A DNA stretch of 5,846 nt from Alphaproteobacteria bacterium (GCA_004356335.1 SMXP01000163.1:1-5846), one strand, 5' to 3'; shown: positions 1-5,740, counted from the first letter of the stretch. Program-made: numbers and translations. Notes: generated by a model from the sequence alone, not told the origin.

Positions 1-1
1 C

Positions 2-253
2 CATGTGCCGATGATGGGCAATCTTGCGGGCATCCGAATCGATATGGATATTTTCCCCATTTTGGTCAAGAACGCGCATATTCACGGCATCACCGTGGGC
101 AATCGCGACACTTACGAAAAAATGTGGGACTGCGTCGGCACAAGCGAAATCCGACCGGTTATTTATAAGACTTACGATTTCGAGAATGGCGGCCATGCCA
201 TTCAAGATATCGCCGCCGGCCGCCACTTTGGTAAGCTGACCGTAAAGTTCTAA
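2..253 (+). CDS. Medium-chain dehydrogenase/reductase (alcohol dehydrogenase or quinone reductase type), C-terminal part only
   Basis: The frame is open from the left edge and ends at TAA 251-253, so about 83 C-terminal residues are visible. They fit the end of the MDR superfamily. A GNLAG segment is followed by an alternating hydrophobic stretch (DIFPILVKNAHIHGITVGNR), which in this family is the last part of the Rossmann domain and the return to the catalytic domain. The protein ends HAIQDIAAGRHFGKLTVKF, close to the usual MDR ending 'A...l..g...GKiVi.f'. Such enzymes carry out NAD(P)H-dependent interconversion of alcohols, aldehydes or ketones, or reduce quinones or enoyl groups. The N-terminal zinc ligands that would separate these classes lie outside the window. 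A GTG at 5 is in frame but is internal to the domain, so it is not the true start. The gene lies 83 bp upstream of an acyl-CoA dehydrogenase on the same strand and may share its transcript. Confidence 0.75.
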   Translation, partial: HVPMMGNLAGIRIDMDIFPILVKNAHIHGITVGNRDTYEKMWDCVGTSEIRPVIYKTYDFENGGHAIQDIAAGRHFGKLTVKF

Positions 254-339
254 GATGACCTCGCGCGCGCCGCATCCTATGACGCAGCACAAAGAGGTGC
301 AGGGGCCGTTGCTTTGTTTGTTTTGGGAGAGCCCGCGTG

Positions 340-1503
340 ATGGCTCATGCCGATGGGGAGACGTTTGCCGACATTAGGGACGCGGTCCGCAAAACCTGTG
401 CCGCGTTTCCCGGCTCCTATTGGCGGGAGAAAGACGAAAACGCCGCCTACCCCAAAGAGTTTGTCGATGCTCTCACACAGGCGGGGTTTTTGTCGGCGCT
501 CATTCCGGAAAAATATGGCGGCAGTGGTCTTGGCCTTTCGGCGGCGGCGGCCATCTTGGAGGAAATCAATAAGTCCGGCTGCAATGCAGGGGCGTGCCAC
601 GCACAGATGTACGTTATGGGCACTCTTTTGCGTCACGGTTCTGATGCGCAAAAGAACACCTTTCTCCCCGCCATTGCCAACGGAACATTGCGCCTTCAAG
701 CCTTCGGGGTCAGCGAACCGACGAGCGGAACCGATACCGGCTCCATTAAGACAAGCGCCCGCCGAGAGGGAGATCATTACATCATCAATGGTCAGAAGCT
801 ATGGACGTCGCGCGCTGAACATTCCGACCTTATGTTGTTGCTCGTGCGCACCACGCCCAAAGAGGACGTGAGCAAACGTACCGACGGCATGTCGGTCTTC
901 ATTGTCGATCTGCGTGAGGCCGTGGGAAGGGGCCTTACGATCCGGCCGATCAAGACCATGATCAATCATTCGACCACGGAGATCTTCATTGACGATCTCA
1001 AGGTGCCGGCGGAAAATTTGATCGGTAAGGAAGGCACGGGCTTTCGTTACATTCTCGATGGGATGAATGCGGAACGTATTCTCATTGGCGCGGAATGTAT
1101 CGGCGATGCCCGTTGGTTTATCAATAAAGCGGTTAACTACGCCAATGAGCGTATCGTGTTCGATCGTCCGATCGGGCAAAATCAGGGGATCCAATTTCCT
1201 ATTGCACGGGCCTATGCGGCAACGCAAGCCGCTGATCTTATGGTGCAACAGGCCGCCACGCGCTTCGAGCAAGGATTGGAGTGTGGTAGCGAGGCCAATA
1301 TGGCGAAGCTCTTGGCTGCGGATGCATCTTGGGCGGCGGCGGAGATGTGCCTCCAAGCCCATGGCGGCTTTGGATTTGCCCGGGAATACGATGTGGAGCG
1401 CAAATGGCGCGAGGCGCGGCTTTATCAAATAGCGCCGATTTCGACGAATTTTATCCTGTCCTACATCGCCGAACACGTGCTGGGTTTGCCGCGATCTTAT
1501 TAG
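340..1503 (+). CDS. Acyl-CoA dehydrogenase family flavoprotein
   Basis: This is a full-length acyl-CoA dehydrogenase, an FAD enzyme that makes 2-enoyl-CoA and passes electrons to ETF. Residues are counted from the GTG at 337. The helical N-terminal domain (about 10-120) includes IPEKYGGSGLGL (56-67). The middle beta domain has FGVSEPTSGTDTG (123-135), matching the flavin/substrate motif usually written 'TEP.AGSD', then YIINGQKLWTS (148-158). The C-terminal helices carry FDRPIGQNQGIQFPIA (275-290) and QAHGGFGFARE (340-350). The length of 387-388 aa is normal. The usual catalytic Glu after 'YQIYEGT' is absent (the sequence is YQIAPIST, 363-370). Glu246 in NAERI aligns with the base position of isovaleryl- and long-chain acyl-CoA dehydrogenases. 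GTG 337 and ATG 340 are adjacent; ATG is preferred because GGGAGA at 325-330 lies 9 bp upstream. The TAG stop is the first three bases of a palindromic repeat. Substrate unknown. It precedes an acyl-CoA hydratase gene. Confidence 0.93.
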   Translation: MAHADGETFADIRDAVRKTCAAFPGSYWREKDENAAYPKEFVDALTQAGFLSALIPEKYGGSGLGLSAAAAILEEINKSGCNAGACHAQMYVMGTLLRHGSDAQKNTFLPAIANGTLRLQAFGVSEPTSGTDTGSIKTSARREGDHYIINGQKLWTSRAEHSDLMLLLVRTTPKEDVSKRTDGMSVFIVDLREAVGRGLTIRPIKTMINHSTTEIFIDDLKVPAENLIGKEGTGFRYILDGMNAERILIGAECIGDARWFINKAVNYANERIVFDRPIGQNQGIQFPIARAYAATQAADLMVQQAATRFEQGLECGSEANMAKLLAADASWAAAEMCLQAHGGFGFAREYDVERKWREARLYQIAPISTNFILSYIAEHVLGLPRSY

Positions 1504-1605
1504 AGCATTTTCGAGCGAAGTGGACACCGGTTCGCGTTAAGAAAATGCGACCAAACAAGAACTTAGAGCGTTTTCGCGATTCCGTTAAGTTCGGAAACGC
1601 TCTAG
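1501..1605 (+). repeat. Double-hairpin intergenic repeat, copy 1 (RIME-like)
   Basis: This 105-bp element runs from TAGAGC to GCTCTAG and forms two stem-loops. Stem 1 pairs GCATTTTC (1505-1512) with GAAAATGC (1541-1548). Inside it GCGAA (1515-1519) pairs with TTCGC (1531-1535), leaving the apical loop GTGGACACCGG (1520-1530). Stem 2 pairs TAGAGCGTTT (1564-1573) perfectly with AAACGCTCTA (1595-1604). The copy near 3512 matches it closely, and further copies lie near 2496 and 5639. It overlaps the stop codon of the acyl-CoA dehydrogenase gene and leaves only 32 bp before the hydratase start. If transcribed, it could protect the 3' end of the upstream message or attenuate the downstream gene. 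There is no T-tract, so it is not a classical terminator. Confidence 0.92.
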
Positions 1606-1627
1606 CAAACCCCGTCTTGCTGCCCAC

Positions 1628-1632
1628 GAGGA
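1628..1632 (+). promoter_or_regulatory. Ribosome binding site fixing the hydratase start
   Basis: GAGGA lies 5 bp before ATG 1638. The same frame is open upstream to 1329, through the end of the dehydrogenase gene and the whole repeat. This site, together with the family-like start of the protein, is what places the true start at 1638. Confidence 0.6.
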
Positions 1633-1637
1633 CAAAC

Positions 1638-2498
1638 ATGGTCGATCAAACGGACACTTACCGGAAATGGATCGGCCGGCGCGAGACTTTGGTCGATTTT
1701 GTCGATCCGCGCTCAATCGCCAACATGGATGTGCTTTTGGGCGGCGACGGCGCCTGGCCCCGTAAGGGCGATCCGATCGCCAATTTTTGGCACTGCATGA
1801 ATTTTGCGCCACGGGCGCCGCACGATGATCTGGGACCGGACGGTCACCCCCGCCGTGGCGATTTTATGCCCCCCATTCCGTTACCTCGGCGCATGTATGC
1901 GGGTGCCGAAATGGATTTCATCGCACCCTTGCACGTCGGCGATCACGTTGAATGCCATACGGTCATTGCCGACATCACCAGCAAGCACGGGCGTTCGGGC
2001 GCGCTTGTTTTTGTTGTGCTCGCGGATGAGATCCGCAGTGATGGCGTTACGAAGATTATGCAAAAGCGTACATTGGTTTTCACGGAAGCGGTCAATAAAG
2101 ATTTTTCGGATACCTCGTCCCCTAAGCCTGCCCCGGATGAGGCCGACTGGCGGCAGGAAATTACACCCGACCCGATAACGCTTTTTCGTTTTTCAGCGCT
2201 CACCTTCAACGGCCACCGAATTCACTATGACCATCCTTATGCAACGGATGTGGAGGGTTATCCCGACCTGGTGGTGCATGGCCCGTTCATTGCCCTTTGG
2301 TTGATTACGGCATGTCAACGCGCGAATTCCAACCGTCCGATCAAAAGTTTTTCTTATCGAACCCACGCGCCGCTTTTCGCCGATGCGCCATTTAACGTTG
2401 CGGGGAAATTGGATCGAAGCCGTGCGGCGGCGACCCTTTGGGCGGCAGGACGAGACAAATGTCTTGCTATGACGGGAAAGGTCGTGTTCGCCGATTAG
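1638..2498 (+). CDS. MaoC/FAS1-like two-hotdog acyl-CoA hydratase, mesaconyl-C4-CoA (3-methylfumaryl-CoA) hydratase family
   Basis: This 286-aa protein has two hotdog domains. The N-terminal FAS1-like dehydratase domain (about 1-150) contains FMPPIPLPRRMYAGAE (77-92) followed by MDFIAPLHVGD (92-102), a pattern typical of this family. The C-terminal MaoC-like domain (about 170-286) contains FSALTFNGHRIHYDHPYA (185-202) and YPDLVVHGPFIALWL (208-222). Known members hydrate mesaconyl-C4-CoA to citramalyl-CoA, or act as HTD2-type 3-hydroxyacyl dehydratases. The hydratase-2 motif normally reads as Asp...His; here the likely equivalents are Asn191 and His196, with His193 between them. This variant appears usual for this branch (from memory). 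As the partner of the upstream acyl-CoA dehydrogenase it probably hydrates that enzyme's enoyl-CoA product. The exact substrate is not shown by the sequence. The TAG stop lies inside the next repeat, and the downstream TetR gene is convergent. Confidence 0.88.
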   Translation: MVDQTDTYRKWIGRRETLVDFVDPRSIANMDVLLGGDGAWPRKGDPIANFWHCMNFAPRAPHDDLGPDGHPRRGDFMPPIPLPRRMYAGAEMDFIAPLHVGDHVECHTVIADITSKHGRSGALVFVVLADEIRSDGVTKIMQKRTLVFTEAVNKDFSDTSSPKPAPDEADWRQEITPDPITLFRFSALTFNGHRIHYDHPYATDVEGYPDLVVHGPFIALWLITACQRANSNRPIKSFSYRTHAPLFADAPFNVAGKLDRSRAAATLWAAGRDKCLAMTGKVVFAD

Positions 2499-2703
2499 AG
2501 CGCATTCAGGAAAAGTGGGTACCGGTTTTCCGTCCGAATGCGCGACAAAACAAAGACTTAGAGCACGTTAGCGATTTTATCTTTTGTGAATGCGCTCTAG
2601 ACCCCGTTCACAATTCATTGAATCAGGGAACGTGGTCTAGATTTGTTATTGGTCGCGCATTCGAACCCAAAAACCGCGTACACTTTTTGTGAATGCGCTC
2701 TAG
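2496..2703 (+). repeat. Composite palindromic repeat, copy 2 (modules A-B-C-A'), between convergent genes
   Basis: This is a mosaic with perfect 13-bp terminal inverted repeats, TAGAGCGCATTCA (2496-2508) and TGAATGCGCTCTA (2690-2702). Module A (2496-2546) folds through GCGCATTC (2500-2507) with GAATGCGC (2536-2543), and GGAAAA (2509-2514) with TTTTCC (2526-2531). Module B (about 2558-2600) is an imperfect hairpin ending GTGAATGCGCTCTAG. Module C is the hairpin at 2596-2641. Module A' (2652-2702) is a diverged inverted copy of A, about 40 of 51 positions identical without gaps, with its own stem GCGCATTC (2655-2662) and GAATGCGC (2691-2698). The left edge supplies the TAG stop of the hydratase gene. 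The right edge lies 8 bp beyond the stop of the minus-strand TetR gene. The position suits a two-way 3'-end or termination structure. Confidence 0.9.
2596..2641. repeat. Strong hairpin within copy 2 (module C), possible two-way terminator
   Basis: TCTAGACCCCGTTC (2596-2609) pairs with GAACGTGGTCTAGA (2628-2641) at 13 of 14 positions. The 18-base interior contains the short palindrome ATTCATTGAAT. Its left arm overlaps the right end of module B, and its sequence differs from the A and B stems, so it may be a separate element nested in the mosaic. It lies between two converging genes. There is no U-tract on either strand, so intrinsic termination is only possible, not shown. Confidence 0.7.
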
Positions 2704-2711
2704 CGGCTCGA

Positions 2712-3329
2712 TTATTTCAACAGCTGGCCGTGCATTGTGTTCTTGAAAAGGGATTCAAATTTTGGATCGTCGCTGTAAATGCGAAGTGTCGACACGACGG
2801 TGCGTGACATAAGCCGTGCGGTATATCCGGCGCTGTCATTGCGCAGGAGATCGGCTTCTTCCAGTCGCTCAAAAAGCTTGCTCAGTTGGTCGACGAAACG
2901 GTTATGAAGATCCCTCACCAGGGGAAAATATTTGCCGCCCATATATTGTGACAATAACAGCGCATTGGCATCACGGCGCCACAAAGTCAGATAGATCGTG
3001 AGAATTCCTTCCATCAATTCATCGGTCTTGCACTCATTAAGTCCTTGGAGTTTTGCAATGCCCAGCTCGAAAAAGGGCCGGGCGATATCCTCGATCAGTT
3101 GTTCTTTGTTGGCAAAGAAGCTGTAAAAAGTACTGCGAGCAATACCGGCTTCTTCGATAATTTCCTCGACCGCCACATTTTCAGCGCCTTTTTCGACAAA
3201 TCGCCGGGCCGCCACATCCAGCAATTCGCGCCGCATGCGGTCGCGCCTACGGGCCACTTTGTTGCTTCGTGGTTGCTCAATCCCACGGCGTTCCGTCTTT
3301 TGGTCAGAATCTTTTACTAAATCATACAT
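2712..3329 (-). CDS. TetR/AcrR-family transcriptional repressor
   Basis: The 205-aa length is typical of TetR regulators. After a charged N-terminal extension of about 30 residues (KVARRRDRMRR), the DNA-binding domain spans about 33-80. RRELLDVAARRFVEKGAENV is the first helix region. VEEIIEEAGIARSTFYSFFA carries the helix-turn-helix (recognition part around 62-72), and NKEQLIEDI (74-82) is the family signature after it. The remainder (about 85-205) is the helical ligand-binding and dimer domain, whose ligand cannot be deduced. ATG 3329 is the first start, but no clear Shine-Dalgarno precedes it. Met32 lies just before the HTH and is a possible alternative start. The gene converges on the hydratase gene and diverges from the ABC exporter, with 345 bp between them. 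It could control itself, the exporter, or distant acyl-CoA genes. A palindrome at its promoter suggests autoregulation. Confidence 0.92.
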   Translation of the reverse strand: MYDLVKDSDQKTERRGIEQPRSNKVARRRDRMRRELLDVAARRFVEKGAENVAVEEIIEEAGIARSTFYSFFANKEQLIEDIARPFFELGIAKLQGLNECKTDELMEGILTIYLTLWRRDANALLLSQYMGGKYFPLVRDLHNRFVDQLSKLFERLEEADLLRNDSAGYTARLMSRTVVSTLRIYSDDPKFESLFKNTMHGQLLK

Positions 3330-3340
3330 GCTTGTCTGAG

Positions 3341-3367
3341 TGGATATTTCATCGTATTGTTTGTCAA
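3341..3367 (-). promoter_or_regulatory. Candidate promoter of the TetR gene
   Basis: On the minus strand a perfect -35 hexamer TTGACA (3367-3362) is followed after 15 bp by TATCCA (3346-3341), which matches the -10 consensus only partly. The spacing is short. It lies 12-38 bp upstream of the ATG, so any leader would be very short. The -35 box is embedded in the palindrome at 3355-3369. Confidence 0.35.
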
Positions 3368-3369
3368 TA
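3355..3369. promoter_or_regulatory. Candidate TetR operator palindrome TATTG-N5-CAATA
   Basis: TATTG (3355-3359) and CAATA (3365-3369) form a perfect inverted repeat around TTTGT. The site lies 26-40 bp upstream of the repressor start and covers its likely -35 box. TetR proteins commonly bind 15-20 bp palindromes that overlap their own promoter. Five-base arms can arise by chance in AT-rich DNA, so this is suggestive only. Confidence 0.35.
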
Positions 3370-3473
3370 GTAGAATAACCCCTAGTCGGTCCCTATTAGA
3401 AATTTTCCGGGTCAAGCGCAAACAAAAAGCGTAACGGCCCGGGGATCGTATGTTTCTTTTTGAGGCTTGTGGA

Positions 3474-3502
3474 TTGACACGAAGCTCAGTTGGGCCTCAT
3501 TA
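3474..3502 (+). promoter_or_regulatory. Candidate promoter for the ABC exporter
   Basis: TTGACA (3474-3479) is a perfect -35 box, followed after 17 bp by TCATTA (3497-3502), a weak -10. An imperfect hairpin GCTTGTG (3465-3471) / CACGAAGC (3478-3485) surrounds the -35 box and could be a protein-binding site. Used as a promoter, it would place the repeat at 3512-3617 in the 5' leader, about 170 bp ahead of the ATG. Confidence 0.3.
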
Positions 3503-3511
3503 AGCGTGTGT

Positions 3512-3617
3512 TAGAGCATTTTCGAGCGAAATGGACACCGATTCGCGTTAAGAAAATGCGACCAAATAAGGAATCTAGAGCATTTTCATGAGTCAGTTAA
3601 TCTTGGAAATGCTCTAG
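3512..3617 (+). repeat. Double-hairpin intergenic repeat, copy 3
   Basis: This 106-bp element is very similar to copy 1 over its left half. Stem 1 pairs GCATTTTC (3516-3523) with GAAAATGC (3552-3559). Stem 2 pairs TAGAGCATTT (3576-3585) with AAATGCTCTA (3607-3616). Relative to copy 1 the second stem has changed G-C to A-T on both arms, so pairing is kept. The distal loop sequence of stem 2 differs widely from copy 1. It lies 57 bp upstream of the exporter ATG and probably within its 5' leader. Confidence 0.9.
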
Positions 3618-3674
3618 CGCGCCGAATCGAGACAGAATCGGCTTTGCCAGGGCAATAAGGAAAGAGCTTGGACC

Positions 3675-5531
3675 ATGGTTCCCCATCATAGCCGAGGGAT
3701 CGAAATCGCGGAGAAAGGCCCAACCGATTATATGGTGGTGAAGCGGCTGGTTCCGTTTTTGTGGCCTCCGGGGGAATGGACTTTAAGAGCCCGTCTGGTT
3801 GTCGCGTTCGTGTGCATTGTGTTTGCCAAGGCAGCGACCGTGACCTTGCCATTTCTCGTTGGGCTCACCGTCAATGCTTTATCCGTTGAAAATGCGGCCA
3901 TCATTGTCGTTCCGATCGCGCTCATTCTTGGCTATGGGCTTTTGCGAACGATCGGATTGGCCTTTACCCAATTGCAAGACGCGCTTATTTCCCGCGTGGT
4001 GGAGCGGGCGGTGCGTCAGATACAAGTGCGGTTGTTCAGCCACATTCAGCAACTGGGTCTCCAATTTCATCTTGATCGCCAAACCGGTGCCATTAGCCGC
4101 ACTATCGAACGGGGCGCGCGTGCCATCGACATGCTGCTCACGCTCGTCGTCTTGCGGACATTGCCGGCGATACTGGAATTTGTCTTCGTCTGCACTTTGC
4201 AATGGGTCAAATATGGCTGGCTCTATTCCTTGGTGACGTTCATAAGTACGGCTGCCTATGTGACCTACACGATCAGTATTACGGATTGGCGCCTAAAATT
4301 CCGTCGCAAGATGAATCAATCGGATGGTGATGCCCATACCAAATTGATCGATGCTCTCATCAATTACGAGACGGTCAAATATTTCGGCAATGAGGCCAAT
4401 GAAGTCGACCGTGTCGATTCAGCCCTTCACGCTTACGAAAATGCGGCGGTGAGCTCCAAGGTGTCGCTGGCATTACTGAATATCGGTCAGGGCGCGATCA
4501 TTGCGGCAGGCCTAACGGGGATCATGTTGCTGGCCGCGACCGATGTCAAAGCCGGGTTGATTGGGCCTGGTGATTTTGTCGCTCTGTTCCTATGGAATAT
4601 GCAGCTTTTCGTGCCGTTGAGTTTTCTCGGCATGCTGTATCGCGAAGTAAAGCAATCCCTTGTCGACTTAGAGCTCGTGTTCAACCTGTTTGACCGTCCA
4701 CCCGAAATTGCCGATGTCGAAGACGCAATCGTCCTCCGTCATGTTCACGGCACCATGGAATTCGACCATGTAAGTTTTGCCTACAATCCGGCAAGACAGA
4801 TCCTTAAGGACGTGAGCTTCACCGTTAATCCCGGCGAGCGCGTCGCCATTGTCGGGCCGACGGGCTCGGGAAAATCCACCATCGTTCGGCTTCTCTTCCG
4901 CTTTTTCGATGTGACCGATGGGTCCATCAAGATAGATGGACACGACATTCGAAACGTCTCTCAACAGTCTATGAGAAGCGCCATTGGAATCGTGCCGCAG
5001 GACACGGTGCTGTTCAACGATACGATCTATCACAATATTGCCTATGGCAAGCTTGATGCATCGGAAGAAGAGGTGATGGCCGCGGCCGACCATGCGCATC
5101 TCACCGATTTCATCAAAAAATTACCCGACGGTTACAAGACCAAAGTAGGCGAACGCGGCCTGAAACTTTCAGGCGGTGAAAAGCAACGGGTCGGTATCGC
5201 GCGGACCATTCTAAAAGGCCCCAAGATTATGGTGTTCGACGAGGCGACCAGTTCGCTCGACATGATCACCGAAAAGGCCATCCAATCGTCCATGCGCGAA
5301 GTATCGGAAGGCCGCGCCACCATCATCATTGCCCATCGTCTCTCGACCATTACCGATGCAGACAGGATCATCGTGCTTGATGAGGGATGTGTGGTGGAGA
5401 CCGGCACCCATATGGATCTGCTCAAACACCAGGGTGTTTACGCCAAACTCTGGGAAGCGCAAAAGCGCGAAGCGTCGAAAGGCCAATTTTCGCCGCCTAA
5501 AGCGGAACCGGTTCCCGAAGTGGTATCTTAA
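3675..5531 (+). CDS. Atm1/HMT1-type ABC exporter (glutathione, Fe-S or heavy-metal related)
   Basis: This 618-aa half-transporter is of normal Atm1 length, with a fused membrane domain and ATPase, and would act as an inner-membrane homodimer. Six membrane segments span about 38-320. The motif FHLDRQTGAISRTIERGARAI, starting at 131, and NYETVKYFGNE (230-240) are hallmarks of the Atm1/ABCB7 branch. Arg206, Arg210, Asn269 and Gln272 match glutathione-contacting residues of Novosphingobium Atm1 in identity and, as I recall, in number. The ATPase is complete: Walker A GPTGSGKST (394-402), Q-loop PQD (441-443), signature LSGGEKQR (498-505), Walker B IMVFDEAT (518-525), D-loop SSLD (526-529) and switch His554. 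Bacterial members export glutathione-conjugated metals or related thiols. ATG 3675 has AGGAAA 11 bp upstream; ATG 3732, preceded by GGAGAAAGG, is an alternative that removes 19 non-membrane residues. It is divergent from the TetR gene, with no clear partner gene. Confidence 0.95.
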   Translation: MVPHHSRGIEIAEKGPTDYMVVKRLVPFLWPPGEWTLRARLVVAFVCIVFAKAATVTLPFLVGLTVNALSVENAAIIVVPIALILGYGLLRTIGLAFTQLQDALISRVVERAVRQIQVRLFSHIQQLGLQFHLDRQTGAISRTIERGARAIDMLLTLVVLRTLPAILEFVFVCTLQWVKYGWLYSLVTFISTAAYVTYTISITDWRLKFRRKMNQSDGDAHTKLIDALINYETVKYFGNEANEVDRVDSALHAYENAAVSSKVSLALLNIGQGAIIAAGLTGIMLLAATDVKAGLIGPGDFVALFLWNMQLFVPLSFLGMLYREVKQSLVDLELVFNLFDRPPEIADVEDAIVLRHVHGTMEFDHVSFAYNPARQILKDVSFTVNPGERVAIVGPTGSGKSTIVRLLFRFFDVTDGSIKIDGHDIRNVSQQSMRSAIGIVPQDTVLFNDTIYHNIAYGKLDASEEEVMAAADHAHLTDFIKKLPDGYKTKVGERGLKLSGGEKQRVGIARTILKGPKIMVFDEATSSLDMITEKAIQSSMREVSEGRATIIIAHRLSTITDADRIIVLDEGCVVETGTHMDLLKHQGVYAKLWEAQKREASKGQFSPPKAEPVPEVVS

Positions 5532-5556
5532 CCGGCCATCCACAAAGGTCGGGTCA

Positions 5557-5640
5557 TCATAAGAGACCCGTGACGAGACCAAAGCCGACCACAATCATCA
5601 ATAGCCCGACCGTCCGGCGAACCAATTGGAGGGTTGCTTT
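5557..5640 (-). pseudogene. Possible remnant: C-terminal tail of a membrane protein gene
   Basis: On the minus strand, a frame ending in two adjacent TGA codons (5559-5557, 5556-5554) encodes about 28 plausible C-terminal residues. They comprise a short basic part with RR, then an unbroken membrane-like helix TVGLLMIVVGFGLVTGLL. Going upstream, the frame runs straight into repeat copy 4, where it reads only repeat sequence, and no start or protein body belonging to it is visible. This suggests a gene end separated from its body by repeat insertion or deletion. The ending resembles small exporters such as LysE-type permeases, but it is too short to assign. It could also be chance, since hydrophobic frames do arise antisense. 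Confidence 0.35.
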
Positions 5641-5732
5641 TTCAATGTGGACGCCGGTTCGCGTTAAGAAAATACGACCAGACAACAACTTAGAGCGTTT
5701 TCGCAATTCAGTTAAGTTCGGAAACGCTCTAG
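5639..5732 (+). repeat. Double-hairpin intergenic repeat, copy 4, left arm lost
   Basis: From GTGGACGCCGG (5647-5657) rightwards this matches copy 1 closely, ending in the intact stem 2 TAGAGCGTTT / AAACGCTCTA and the terminal CTCTAG at 5727-5732. The left arm TAGAGCATTTTCGAGCGAA is missing or degraded to TTTTTCAAT, and the surviving partner has become GAAAATAC, so stem 1 no longer forms fully. It lies between the membrane-protein remnant and the 3' end of the right-edge minus-strand gene, with its right edge 8 bp from that gene's stop. Confidence 0.85.
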
Positions 5733-5740
5733 AAACGGCG

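Noticed and set aside
254..336. Possible promoter or hairpin between the MDR and acyl-CoA dehydrogenase genes
   Set aside because: Only a 4-bp GCAC/GTGC stem and no recognisable -35/-10 pair. The only supported element is the ribosome site GGGAGA.
799..1527. Long minus-strand open frame opposite the acyl-CoA dehydrogenase
   Set aside because: The antisense product has no recognisable domain and its composition reflects the codons of the sense gene. The sense gene is unmistakable.
1329..1637. Open frame upstream of the hydratase start, giving an apparent 389-aa protein
   Set aside because: It overlaps the end of the acyl-CoA dehydrogenase in another frame and then reads through the repeat. 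Nothing in it resembles the hydratase family, and ATG 1638 has a good ribosome site.
2438..2692. Open frame across the end of the hydratase gene and the composite repeat
   Set aside because: It is mostly translated repeat sequence, overlaps a real gene, and has no protein-like pattern.
3407..3442. Inverted repeat CCGGG...CCCGG with inner CGC/GCG in the intergenic region
   Set aside because: The arms are short, the interior is large, and no gene end or T-tract is nearby. It is likely chance.
5550..5570. Hairpin CGGGTC/GACCCG after the exporter stop as a terminator
   Set aside because: The stem has only 6 bp with a 9-base loop, and no T-tract follows on either strand. It also overlaps the possible minus-strand gene tail.
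1501..5732. CRISPR array or transposon with its own transposase
   Set aside because: The repeats are dispersed between genes at irregular distances and fold into double hairpins. There are no regular spacers and no cas or transposase gene in the window.
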